Assembly: GCA_905236405.1 (NCBI GenBank)
Contig: CAJOQB010000049.1
Coordinates: 1-14,818, forward strand
DNA length: 14,818 bases
Origin: an uncultured Bacteroidales bacterium
Lineage (GTDB): Bacteria; Bacteroidota; Bacteroidia; Bacteroidales; P3
Direction of reading: 5' to 3'
The position numbers were made by a program, and so were the translations under genes. Position 1 is the stretch's first letter; each line of letters opens with the position of its first letter. The notes under the pieces are model-generated. The model was not told where the DNA came from, did not search any database, and saw only the letters and a list, made by a program, of their open reading frames with translations. Positions 6,069-13,397 of this stretch are shown piece by piece.

Positions 6069-7772
6069 ATGAACAGGTACATCAAAACCATATTTGTTGC
6101 ATTCTGTCTCCTTCTGTTGGGAAACAGTCTTCATGCACAATCCACTCCTGTCCAAGTGAGCAACGTCACCCAAAAGCTGAATGGCAAAGACTATTATGTA
6201 TATGTCCTTCAGCCAGGTCAGACAGTCTTCTCTGTCTCACGTGCCTATGGTCTGCATTACAGTACCGCCGTGCTGAAAACCGACATCCATAGTATTGCTC
6301 CTGGCGATACAGTATGGTTGCCAGTCAATGCACAAAGTCGTGCAGCCGTATCACAAGCATGTGGCAGTGCCGGTGTTACATCGAACACGAACGCCACCTA
6401 TCAAGAAATCACCATCCAGCAAGGGCAAACTCTTTATTCTTTAGCACGCACTTACAACACCTCGGTCGAGAAGATTGAAGAGCTCAACCCGTCGGTAAAG
6501 CAGAATGGTCTCAAAGCCGGTCAAACCATCAAGGTTCCCAATACAGGGTCAACTGTTGCAACACAGAATGCCCCCAAGAAGACTCCCGAACAAAACAAAG
6601 CCTCTTCTCAACAATCTGGCAAGACACAACCTGCCGCCACTCCTCAACGACTTGAGGTACGCGAACGTATCAGCAAGGAAAAAGTGTATGTATCTGTATT
6701 GATGCCCCTCTATTTGGATCGCATGAACGAAATATCCACCACCAAGTTCGATGTTGAACAGCGTGGCAAGAAAACATATAAGTCGTTCGAGTTCATCCAA
6801 TTCTACGAAGGTATTCTCTTGGCTGTCGAGAAACTGCAACAACAAGGATATAAGGTAGTCCTCAATGTGGTCGACATTAGTGCCGAAGACGATGCCACCG
6901 TCACCGAAGCATGGAACAGTCACAACTGTGCCAACTCCGACCTGGTCATTGCACTGCTCACCCGTGCCCCCTTTGCCAAAGCAGCACAATTAGCCAAAGA
7001 CAGCAAGACATTCATTGTAAGTCCCATGTCTACCCGCGACGAGATTCTGTCGAACCCCTATGTGGTGAAATACATGCCATCTGACAAAGCCGTTGCCAAG
7101 AGCATGATTGACATCATGGCCAAGCACCACCCCAACGGACACCTTTATATTATACACTCTAAAGCTCGCACTGAAGAATCGATGCGCAACGCATTCACGT
7201 CTCAGCTTGAAGCACGCAACGATGTACAATGGACGCTCTTTGACTGGAGTGCCGTCGGCAAATTGGGCACCCAGCTGAAAACCACCAATGACAATGTGGT
7301 AGTCAACATTTTCGACCAAAGCAAGGACAAGAACCGTATCCAAGTGAACAACCTGCTGAATCGCTTGGTGTCGCTCAACCAGCCCCCTATCTTGATGACC
7401 CCAGCCAACTATGTACGCGACATCTCCGACATAGATTTCAACCAGCTACAGAAGGTGAACTACCACATGGTCTACACATCTTACCTTGACTTTAACAATC
7501 CTGCACACAAAGAATTCATCGACAGTTTCAAAGACCACTACCGTACAGACCCCACAGGTGTCTATGCCGGCGTAGCCAACGACATCATGATATACTTTGT
7601 CACCGCACTCAACCAGAAGGGCGTTGCTTTTTGGAACAATCCCGAAAGTTTCACTACCCCTTCGACACTTCTCTTTCCTCTCAAGATTGTTCGTAGTCCC
7701 TTGGGTGGATTTGAGAACCAAAGTGTCAGCATCTACCGTATGGATGACTTCCATCTAATCCCCATACGATAG
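6069..7772 (+). CDS. Secreted LysM protein with type 1 periplasmic-binding fold
   Basis: The 567-residue product begins with a signal peptide ('KTIFVAFCLLLLGNSLHAQ', cleavage probably after Gln24). Two LysM domains follow: residues 43-86 ('YVYVLQPGQTVFSVSRAYGL') and 112-157 ('ITIQQGQTLYSLARTYN', 'LKAGQTIKVP'). A low-complexity Gln/Pro/Ser/Lys linker (158-200) leads to a domain of about 360 residues resembling a periplasmic-binding type 1 fold, with 'VYVSVLMPLYLDRM' at its start, 'FYEGILLAVEKLQQQGYKV', 'IVSPMSTRDE' and a closing 'DDFHLIPI'. It probably binds peptidoglycan in the periplasm. The ligand of the C-terminal domain is unknown and no transporter genes are beside it. The frame opens at 6042 inside guaA, but the ATG at 6069 puts the signal peptide first. 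It may be cotranscribed with guaA and lpxC. Confidence 0.82.
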   Translation: MNRYIKTIFVAFCLLLLGNSLHAQSTPVQVSNVTQKLNGKDYYVYVLQPGQTVFSVSRAYGLHYSTAVLKTDIHSIAPGDTVWLPVNAQSRAAVSQACGSAGVTSNTNATYQEITIQQGQTLYSLARTYNTSVEKIEELNPSVKQNGLKAGQTIKVPNTGSTVATQNAPKKTPEQNKASSQQSGKTQPAATPQRLEVRERISKEKVYVSVLMPLYLDRMNEISTTKFDVEQRGKKTYKSFEFIQFYEGILLAVEKLQQQGYKVVLNVVDISAEDDATVTEAWNSHNCANSDLVIALLTRAPFAKAAQLAKDSKTFIVSPMSTRDEILSNPYVVKYMPSDKAVAKSMIDIMAKHHPNGHLYIIHSKARTEESMRNAFTSQLEARNDVQWTLFDWSAVGKLGTQLKTTNDNVVVNIFDQSKDKNRIQVNNLLNRLVSLNQPPILMTPANYVRDISDIDFNQLQKVNYHMVYTSYLDFNNPAHKEFIDSFKDHYRTDPTGVYAGVANDIMIYFVTALNQKGVAFWNNPESFTTPSTLLFPLKIVRSPLGGFENQSVSIYRMDDFHLIPIR

Positions 7773-7804
7773 TGCTGTCGCATCAATTGACTTTCAAAAC
7801 AACA

Positions 7805-8725
7805 ATGAGCCAAACAACACTCAACAATAGAATCTCACTTACAGGACAAGGTCTCCATACGGGAAAACAGGTTACAGTCACCCTCTGCCCCGCCCCCGTT
7901 AACAACGGCATCTTGTTCCGTCGCATAGACCTCAACCCTCCTGTTGACATACCTGCACAAGCCAACAAAGTGTGTTCCACCGCCCGTGGCACCACACTGA
8001 AAGAAGGCAAAGCATCCATCTCCACCATCGAACACCTCATGTCGGCACTTCACGGAATGGCTGTCGACAATGTCATCATCGAAACCAACGGAGAAGAGAT
8101 TCCCATCCTCGACGGCAGTGCTTTACGATGGGTGGAAGCCATACGCCAAGCTGGCATCGTCGCCACCGACACATCCCGTCGCTATTTTATCATCGACAAA
8201 CCTTTCGACTTCACCATCGACTCGTCAGTTTATCATGCCGAACCTGCCGACGATTTTGCCGTCAACTGTATTATTGATTTCCATAGCAACGTGTTGGGAC
8301 GACAAGAATCGACACTTGACACCTTTGACAACTATGCCGAGCAGGTGGCACCATGTCGAACATTTGTCTTTCTACATGAAATAAACACTCTTTTGACTTT
8401 GGGTCTTATCAAAGGAGGCAGCCTCGAAAACGCATTGGTATTCGTCGATCGTCCGTTGGGCCCCATAGTGAAACACAATCTGGCCAAGCACTACGGAATG
8501 AACCCCGACGACATTGCGGTGAAAAACGGTGTTCTCAACACACAACAACCCATTTTTGAAAACGAACCTGCTCGACACAAGATGCTCGATTTCATTGGTG
8601 ACATCCGTTTAGTGGGGGCACCCATTCGTGGTCATTTCACTATCCAATACCCCGGTCATCACGCCAACACCTTGTTTGCACAGAAACTGATAGAGACATA
8701 TAATTTTTCCACCCTCTCGCAATAA
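7805..8725 (+). CDS. lpxC: UDP-3-O-acyl-N-acetylglucosamine deacetylase, without FabZ domain
   Basis: LpxC is the zinc deacetylase that commits UDP-3-O-acyl-GlcNAc to lipid A synthesis. The 306-residue product equals E. coli LpxC in length (305). Active-site landmarks are present: 'STIEHL' with Glu76 and zinc ligand His77, 'LDGSA' at 102-106, 'LIKGGSLENA' at 201-210, 'RHKMLDFIGD' with zinc ligands His258 and Asp262, and the catalytic histidine in 'PGHHAN' (His285). A lysine/asparagine-rich insert before 'FENEPARHK' is typical of Bacteroidota. In many Bacteroidota LpxC is fused to a C-terminal FabZ dehydratase (about 460 residues in total); here the gene stops after the LpxC domain. An alternative GTG start at 7772 overlaps the previous stop and would add 11 residues. 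The ATG at 7805 is preferred because it matches the family N-terminus. Confidence 0.94.
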   Translation: MSQTTLNNRISLTGQGLHTGKQVTVTLCPAPVNNGILFRRIDLNPPVDIPAQANKVCSTARGTTLKEGKASISTIEHLMSALHGMAVDNVIIETNGEEIPILDGSALRWVEAIRQAGIVATDTSRRYFIIDKPFDFTIDSSVYHAEPADDFAVNCIIDFHSNVLGRQESTLDTFDNYAEQVAPCRTFVFLHEINTLLTLGLIKGGSLENALVFVDRPLGPIVKHNLAKHYGMNPDDIAVKNGVLNTQQPIFENEPARHKMLDFIGDIRLVGAPIRGHFTIQYPGHHANTLFAQKLIETYNFSTLSQ

Positions 8726-8751
8726 AGCAAAACATGTTGCGTTATTGAGGG
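8712..8751 (+). other. Hairpin spanning the lpxC stop codon
   Basis: CAATAA (8720-8725, containing the lpxC stop) pairs with TTATTG (8742-8747). After one mismatch, GCAA (8727-8730) pairs with TTGC (8737-8740) around a six-base loop. CCCT (8712-8715) can extend the stem with AGGG (8748-8751) across a four-base bulge. No T-run follows, so it is not a classical terminator. It lies in the 66-bp lpxC-lpxA gap and might mark RNA processing or modulate lpxA. Confidence 0.4.
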
Positions 8752-8791
8752 CGTTCTAATTGATTTACCTAAGGAAAAGAAGAGTAACAAC

Positions 8792-9592
8792 ATGGTCCTA
8801 TACGACTTGAATCCTAACGCCAAGATAGGCAAAGACGTCACCATAAGCAATTTCACCACGATATATGACGATGTAGTAATCGGTGACGGCACCTGGATTG
8901 GTCCTAATGTCACGATATTCCCCGGTGCTCGCATCGGACGCAACTGCAAAATATTCCCTGGCTCAGTCATTTCCGCCATTCCCCAAGATTTAAAATTCAA
9001 CGGTGAGTACACCACTTGCGAAATTGGAGACAACAACGTCATCCGCGAATGTTGTACCATCAACCGCGGCACAGCTGCATCGGGGCGTACCGTAGTGGGC
9101 AACGACAACCTGCTGATGGCCTATGTCCATGTGGCACACGATTGTATTATTGGCAACCATTGTGTGTTGGCCAACAATGCTACACTGGCTGGACATATTA
9201 TCATTGGCGATTGGACCGTACTGGGCGGCAAGACAGCCATCCTTCAGTTTGTCCACATCGGTTCGCATGTCATCACTATGGGCGGCTCATTGGTCAACAA
9301 AGACATACCGCCCTTTGTTCGTGTGGCACGCTATCCCATATGCTATGCCGGAGTCAACTCCATCGGTCTCCATCGTCGTGGATTCAGCAGAGAATCCATC
9401 AACAACATCCAATGCATCTACCGTATTCTCTTCCAGTCGGGTCACACCGTCAGCACTGCTGTCGAATTGATTAAAGAGCAATATGGCAATACCGACGAAG
9501 GAAAGCAAGTGCTTGGATTCATTGGCAGCGCCACCACCGGATTGCTGAAAGGTTATTCCTTTATGAACCGTGCCAACAGCAACGACGACTGA
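8792..9592 (+). CDS. lpxA: Acyl-ACP:UDP-N-acetylglucosamine O-acyltransferase
   Basis: LpxA transfers a 3-hydroxyacyl chain from acyl carrier protein to UDP-GlcNAc, the first step of lipid A synthesis. The 266-residue product has hexapeptide repeats of a left-handed beta-helix trimer (about 8-180) and a helical C-terminus. By direct comparison with remembered E. coli LpxA, the catalytic His125 is His116 ('VHVAHDC'), Lys76 is Lys68 ('PQDLKF'), His122 is His113, His144 is His135 ('LAGHI') and Arg204 is Arg195 ('LHRRGFS'). The chain-length position Gly173 is Gly164, consistent with long acyl chains. The position of E. coli His160, in 'AVHQF', is Leu151 here ('AILQF'). The gene follows lpxC by 66 bases and is closed by a strong terminator. 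Confidence 0.95.
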   Translation: MVLYDLNPNAKIGKDVTISNFTTIYDDVVIGDGTWIGPNVTIFPGARIGRNCKIFPGSVISAIPQDLKFNGEYTTCEIGDNNVIRECCTINRGTAASGRTVVGNDNLLMAYVHVAHDCIIGNHCVLANNATLAGHIIIGDWTVLGGKTAILQFVHIGSHVITMGGSLVNKDIPPFVRVARYPICYAGVNSIGLHRRGFSRESINNIQCIYRILFQSGHTVSTAVELIKEQYGNTDEGKQVLGFIGSATTGLLKGYSFMNRANSNDD

Positions 9593-9613
9593 TATAAAAA
9601 GTCTTCAACATAC

Positions 9614-9655
9614 TAACGCCGATTCTCTGAAAAGAGGAGCGGCGTTACTTTTTTT
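9614..9655 (+). terminator. Rho-independent terminator after lpxA
   Basis: TAACGCCG (9614-9621) pairs perfectly with CGGCGTTA (9640-9647). After a small internal mismatch, an inner TCTCT/AGAGG helix closes a GAAA tetraloop. T7 follows at 9649-9655. This is a textbook terminator, 21 bases after the lpxA stop, and it ends the guaA-lpxA unit. Confidence 0.9.
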
Positions 9656-9677
9656 CCACCATATGCAGAATTCTTAC

Positions 9678-9685
9678 TATTTTTG
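9678..9685 (+). promoter_or_regulatory. Candidate promoter of the lipoprotein-der unit (-7 box)
   Basis: TATTTTTG matches the Bacteroidota -7 consensus TAnnTTTG and lies 23 bases before the ATG at 9709. It sits just after the lpxA terminator, where a new transcript would be expected to begin. No convincing TTTG -33 element is visible; the expected place is taken by the terminator's T-run. Confidence 0.55.
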
Positions 9686-9708
9686 CACCGCTTTTTAGCA
9701 TTGTCGAC

Positions 9709-10116
9709 ATGAACAACAAACGACGCCTTTTATCCACACTGCTGGTGCTGACAAGCACCTTGATGTTGGGCAGCTGCTTCCACGATTACGACGAGTTCTA
9801 CTTTGTGGGCAACGTCATCGGAAGCGACTTGTGCCAAGCCACATCCCCCATGTATCTCATTGAGATAGAGAAGCCCGAAGGTATCGGCGACACCATTACT
9901 GTCTACGGCGAACTGCACCACAATGTAGTGATGGGCTATCGCACACCCAAACTGATACGCAACGATCAAAAAGTCTACGGGGTGGCCTATTTTACTAAAG
10001 ACTTTGCCCCATATAATTGCTATATGGACTTCAGTCTTGACCTTCCCGAAGTAATTCTTGTCAGCGTCGACGAAGACTCCGCCACCGTAGTAAACGCTCT
10101 TTACAACAATCAATAA
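9709..10116 (+). CDS. Small lipoprotein of unknown function
   Basis: The 135-residue product has a lipoprotein signal peptide: basic start 'MNNKRR', a hydrophobic core, and the lipobox 'LMLGSC' with the lipidated cysteine at residue 23. The mature part of about 113 residues is acidic and predicted mostly beta ('ITVYGELHHNVVMGY', 'QKVYGVAYFTKDF', 'EVILVSVDEDSATVV'). I do not recognise the family. It has its own candidate promoter and stops 26 bases before der, so der may depend on this transcript. A weak box, TTCTTTTG at 10121-10128, could give der a second promoter. It is probably anchored in the inner or outer membrane facing the periplasm. The signal peptide and real neighbours make it a likely genuine gene. 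Confidence 0.75.
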   Translation: MNNKRRLLSTLLVLTSTLMLGSCFHDYDEFYFVGNVIGSDLCQATSPMYLIEIEKPEGIGDTITVYGELHHNVVMGYRTPKLIRNDQKVYGVAYFTKDFAPYNCYMDFSLDLPEVILVSVDEDSATVVNALYNNQ

Positions 10117-10142
10117 CTAATTCTTTTGTAATCTATCACAAA

Positions 10143-11450
10143 ATGTCAAATATAGTAGCAATAGTAGGACGCCCCAACGTGGGCAAATCGACCCTCTTCA
10201 ACCGACTGATTGAAGAACGCAAAGCCATTGTCGACCAAACCAGTGGTGTCACTCGCGACCGACAGTACGGTCACTCCGACTGGAACGGCAAACATTTTTC
10301 TGTCATCGACACCGGCGGTTACGTCATGGGTGGCGACGACGAGTTCGAGGTAGAGATACGTAAACAAGTGCAACTGGCCATCGACGAAGCCGACACCATT
10401 CTCTTCCTTGTCGACGCCCACGAAGGACTGACACCTATGGATGAAGATGTGGCCGAGATGCTGCGTCGCTGCAAAAAGAAAGTGCTGTTGGTAGTCAACA
10501 AAGTGGACAACGCCAAGCAGATGGAGAACCTGGCCGACTTCTATGCCCTCGGGTTGGGCGAGCTCTACCCTATCGCCGGCATCACCGGTAGCGGTACCGG
10601 CGACCTGCTTGACGAAGTAGTCAAGGATTTCGACGAAGGCAACGAGGATTTGACAAGTGAACTCCCGCGTATCTGTGTCGTGGGACGACCCAATGTGGGC
10701 AAGTCGTCGTTCATCAACACCATTACTGGCACCGAACGCAACATCGTCACCCCCATAGCCGGAACCACCCGCGACTCCATCTATAGCCACTACAACATGT
10801 TTGGCTTCGACTTTAACTTTGTGGACACCGCAGGCCTCCGCAAGAAAGGCAAGGTCAGCGAAGACTTGGAGTTCTACTCGGTGATGCGGTCCATCCGAGC
10901 CATAGAGAACAGCGATGTATGCATCCTGATGCTCGACGCATCGCAAGGCATCGAGGCACAAGACCTCAACATCTTTGGCTTGATACAACGCAACCACAAA
11001 GGCGTCGTGGTGGTAGTCAACAAATGGGACCTTGTCGAGAAAGACAACCACACCCACAAAGAGTACGAAGACCTCATCCGCGAACGCATCGCCCCCTTCA
11101 CCGACGTACCCATCATCTTCACCAGCGTCATCAACAAGCAACGCATCTATCGTGTGCTCGAGACCGCCAAACAGGTATACGAAGCTCGCAGCCGCAAGAT
11201 AACCACCTCCGAACTCAACGAGAGGCTGTTACCCATTGTCAAAGAGCAGAATCCACCTCCCGCTGTCAAAGGCAAATACATCAAGGTGAAATACATCACC
11301 CAGTTACCCACACCTTTCCCCCAGTTTGTCTTCTTCTGCAACCTGCCCCAATACGTCCGCGACCCCTACAAACGATTCCTCGAGAACCGTATGCGCGAGA
11401 TGTGGGACTTCCACGGAGTGCCTATGACCATCTATTTCCGAGCCAAATAA
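10143..11450 (+). CDS. der: Ribosome biogenesis GTPase Der (EngA)
   Basis: Der has two GTPase domains in tandem and a C-terminal KH-like domain, and it acts in maturation of the 50S ribosomal subunit. The 435-residue product shows the first P-loop 'GRPNVGKST' (9-17), 'DTGG' (56-59) and 'NKVD' (119-122). The second P-loop is 'GRPNVGKSS' (181-189), with 'DTAG' (228-231) and 'NKWD' (293-296). The KH-like part runs from about 352 and ends in 'HGVPMTIYFRAK'. The G5 loops are atypical: 'IAGITGSGTG' in domain 1 where 'ISA' is usual, and 'FTSVINKQ' in domain 2. Length is normal. It sits between the lipoprotein gene and the S4-domain gene, 8 bases before the latter. Confidence 0.96.
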   Translation: MSNIVAIVGRPNVGKSTLFNRLIEERKAIVDQTSGVTRDRQYGHSDWNGKHFSVIDTGGYVMGGDDEFEVEIRKQVQLAIDEADTILFLVDAHEGLTPMDEDVAEMLRRCKKKVLLVVNKVDNAKQMENLADFYALGLGELYPIAGITGSGTGDLLDEVVKDFDEGNEDLTSELPRICVVGRPNVGKSSFINTITGTERNIVTPIAGTTRDSIYSHYNMFGFDFNFVDTAGLRKKGKVSEDLEFYSVMRSIRAIENSDVCILMLDASQGIEAQDLNIFGLIQRNHKGVVVVVNKWDLVEKDNHTHKEYEDLIRERIAPFTDVPIIFTSVINKQRIYRVLETAKQVYEARSRKITTSELNERLLPIVKEQNPPPAVKGKYIKVKYITQLPTPFPQFVFFCNLPQYVRDPYKRFLENRMREMWDFHGVPMTIYFRAK

Positions 11451-11458
11451 TCATCCTT

Positions 11459-11839
11459 ATGTCCGACGAACCTCTACGTATCGACAAATACCTTTGGGCT
11501 GTTCGGCTATTCAAGACACGCAGCCTCGCCACCGAAGCCTGTCGCAGTGGCCGTGTCAAGAAAGACGGCGTTCCCATCAAAGCTTCGCACGAAGTGAAGG
11601 TGGGCGAACGCTACGATATGGTGATTGAACAACTACATAAACAGATTGAGGTGAAAGCTCTGTTGCACAACCGTGTAGGTACCAAACTTGTCGAAGAATA
11701 CATGACCGACCTCACACCCAAAGAGGAGTACGAACGTATCCAGATGGTACGACAGTATGGGTACGAACGCCGCGACCGCGGTGCCGGTCGTCCCACCAAA
11801 CGCGACCGACGCGACATAGAAGAGTTCAAATACAAATAG
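11459..11839 (+). CDS. S4-domain RNA-binding protein, Hsp15-like
   Basis: The 126-residue product resembles Hsp15 (HslR), a small heat-shock protein that binds 50S subunits still carrying nascent chains and helps recycle stalled ribosomes. The S4 RNA-binding motif occupies about residues 6-50: 'LRIDKYLWAVRLFKTRSLA', 'CRSGRVKKDG' and 'KASHEVKVGERY'. The basic C-terminus ('RRDRGAGRPTKRDRRD') would contact RNA. The same frame is open far upstream inside der, but that part is an out-of-frame shadow. The ATG at 11459, 8 bases after the der stop, begins exactly at the domain. Pairing with der suggests shared expression of ribosome-related genes. The S4 call is firm and the Hsp15 assignment is inferred from size and motif. 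Confidence 0.88.
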   Translation: MSDEPLRIDKYLWAVRLFKTRSLATEACRSGRVKKDGVPIKASHEVKVGERYDMVIEQLHKQIEVKALLHNRVGTKLVEEYMTDLTPKEEYERIQMVRQYGYERRDRGAGRPTKRDRRDIEEFKYK

Positions 11840-11863
11840 ACCAACAAACAAATATTAATAGCC

Positions 11864-13306
11864 ATGAATCTTCTTTCAGCATCATCCATTTACATGGAGT
11901 CGTTCAACGCCCCTGAAGCCTGGGGCTGGTTGATACAGATGTTTATCATCATCGCCGCCCTGTTGGTAGCCAACGCCCTGCGACGCAAGCTCCCAATGCT
12001 CAACCGCAGTCTGATTCCCACCGCCTTGATTGCCGGACTCATCATCCTATGCCTCAAGGCCATCCCTGCCGTCAACCATTTCATCAACAAAGCGGCTATG
12101 GAGACCTTCACCTACCACACACTCGGTCTTGGTTTCATTGCTTTGGCACTGAAAAACAGCAGTATCGAAAGCCGTGCTGGCGGCATGGTAGTCACCGAGT
12201 CGGGATGCCTCACCGCCAGCACCTACATCGTGCAGGGCATCATCGGCCTGCTCTGTACCATACCTCTCTTCCTGTTATGGAACAGCCGTTCCTTCTTCTA
12301 CGCATCGGGACTGCTGCTGCCTATGGGCTACGGTCAAGGTCCTGGACAGGCGCTCAACTTTGGAAGCGTCTATGCCGGCCACGCTGCTGACCAAGGTATT
12401 GCCTTTGCCGGCACCGACTTTGGTTTGGCCATTGCCGCCATCGGCTTCATCGTGGGCAGCTTGGTAGCCGTCATCTATATGAACGTGCTGCGTAGACAAG
12501 GGAAACTGAAAGTCAAAAAAAACAACTACAAAGAAGAGTACACCCTTCAGGACTACGAGTCAAAAGACGAGATACCTCATGCCGAATCCATCGACAAGCT
12601 GACCGTCCAGATGTGCCTCGTGCTGTTGGTTTATGCCCTCGTCTTCATTTTGATGTGGGGCATCGACAAACTTGATATGGGCAACTTCGGCACCAAGACC
12701 ATCAAACCGATGGTGTGGGGATTCAACTTCTTGTGGGGCACCCTGTTTGGAGTCCTTGTCCGCGGCATCATCAACCGTTTCCGTAGACATCGCATCATCC
12801 ATCGCGAATATATCAACAACTATCTGCTCAACCGTATTGCCGGCTTTTGCTTCGATGTCATGATTGTGGCTGGCACCGCCGCCATCAGCTTTGAGTCGCT
12901 CCGTGGGTTGTGGCTGCCGCTCATCATCGTATGCACCCTTGGTGCCATCGCCACCTTCTTCTTTGTCCGTGCCGCCAGCCGCCATCTCTATCCTGGCTAT
13001 GAATACGAAGGATTCTTCGCCATGTTCGGAATGCTGACCGGCACCATCAGCAACGGTATGGTGCTGTTGCGTGAGATCGACCCCAAGTTCGAGACACCTG
13101 CCAGCAACAATCTGGTTTTGCAGAGCCTCACCGCCATCCTGTTCGGATTCCCCGTCTTGCTGTTGGTGGGTTATGCACCTGGCAGCCTGAAAGCCACCTA
13201 CATCACATTAGGCATCCTCGTTGCCGTCTTCCTGGTTTTCTCGGCGTTCATTTTCCGCAAGAAGCTTTTCAAGCGAACCCGGAAGCCATCCGTCCAAGAC
13301 AACTAA
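11864..13306 (+). CDS. Sodium/glutamate symporter family protein (GltS-like)
   Basis: The 480-residue product is an inner-membrane protein with about ten hydrophobic segments and a central hydrophilic loop of about 40 residues (208-248, Lys/Glu/Asp rich). Each half carries a glycine-rich re-entrant loop of the GltS type: 'GYGQGPGQALNFGS' at 155-168 and 'GMLTGTISNGMVLLREIDP' at 389-407. This supports the sodium:glutamate symporter family (TC 2.A.27), which takes up glutamate or related acids with Na+. The substrate is not proved by sequence, and the protein is longer than E. coli GltS (about 400 residues). The ATG at 11864, with an A-rich stretch before it, is used; Met11 (11894) is a possible alternative. 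It starts 24 bases after the S4 gene and may be cotranscribed with der. Confidence 0.85.
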   Translation: MNLLSASSIYMESFNAPEAWGWLIQMFIIIAALLVANALRRKLPMLNRSLIPTALIAGLIILCLKAIPAVNHFINKAAMETFTYHTLGLGFIALALKNSSIESRAGGMVVTESGCLTASTYIVQGIIGLLCTIPLFLLWNSRSFFYASGLLLPMGYGQGPGQALNFGSVYAGHAADQGIAFAGTDFGLAIAAIGFIVGSLVAVIYMNVLRRQGKLKVKKNNYKEEYTLQDYESKDEIPHAESIDKLTVQMCLVLLVYALVFILMWGIDKLDMGNFGTKTIKPMVWGFNFLWGTLFGVLVRGIINRFRRHRIIHREYINNYLLNRIAGFCFDVMIVAGTAAISFESLRGLWLPLIIVCTLGAIATFFFVRAASRHLYPGYEYEGFFAMFGMLTGTISNGMVLLREIDPKFETPASNNLVLQSLTAILFGFPVLLLVGYAPGSLKATYITLGILVAVFLVFSAFIFRKKLFKRTRKPSVQDN

Positions 13307-13332
13307 TAAATAGTTGACAGTCGATATATACA

Positions 13333-13370
13333 AGTCGGCCTCCAAAGACAGCTGTCTTCGGAGGCCGACT
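13333..13370. terminator. Bidirectional terminator hairpin between convergent genes
   Basis: AGTCGGCCTCC (13333-13343) pairs perfectly with GGAGGCCGACT (13360-13370). After one A/C mismatch, the inner AAGACAGCTGTCTT is a perfect palindrome that extends the stem. It lies between the symporter stop (13306) and the M56-TonB stop (13398), which converge. Neither side has a strong T-run, so a shared end for both transcripts is inferred from position and stem stability. Confidence 0.65.
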
Positions 13371-13397
13371 CATTTCTTGGCAGTAGCGTGGTTTTCA

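Noticed and set aside
8733..8749. Mini-ORF (ATG TTG CGT TAT TGA) in the lpxC-lpxA gap as a possible leader peptide
   Set aside because: It is only four codons long and lies within the hairpin. Such an ORF is expected by chance and there is no supporting signal.
10146..11141. A 331-codon minus-strand ORF opposite der
   Set aside because: It is antisense to the well-supported Der coding region. Its runs of Val, Asp and His reflect the complement of der codons, and no motif is visible.
10919..11458. Long N-terminal extension of the S4 protein reaching back into der
   Set aside because: The extension is very rich in Arg, His and Gln, as an out-of-frame reading of der would be. The S4 domain begins right at the ATG at 11459.
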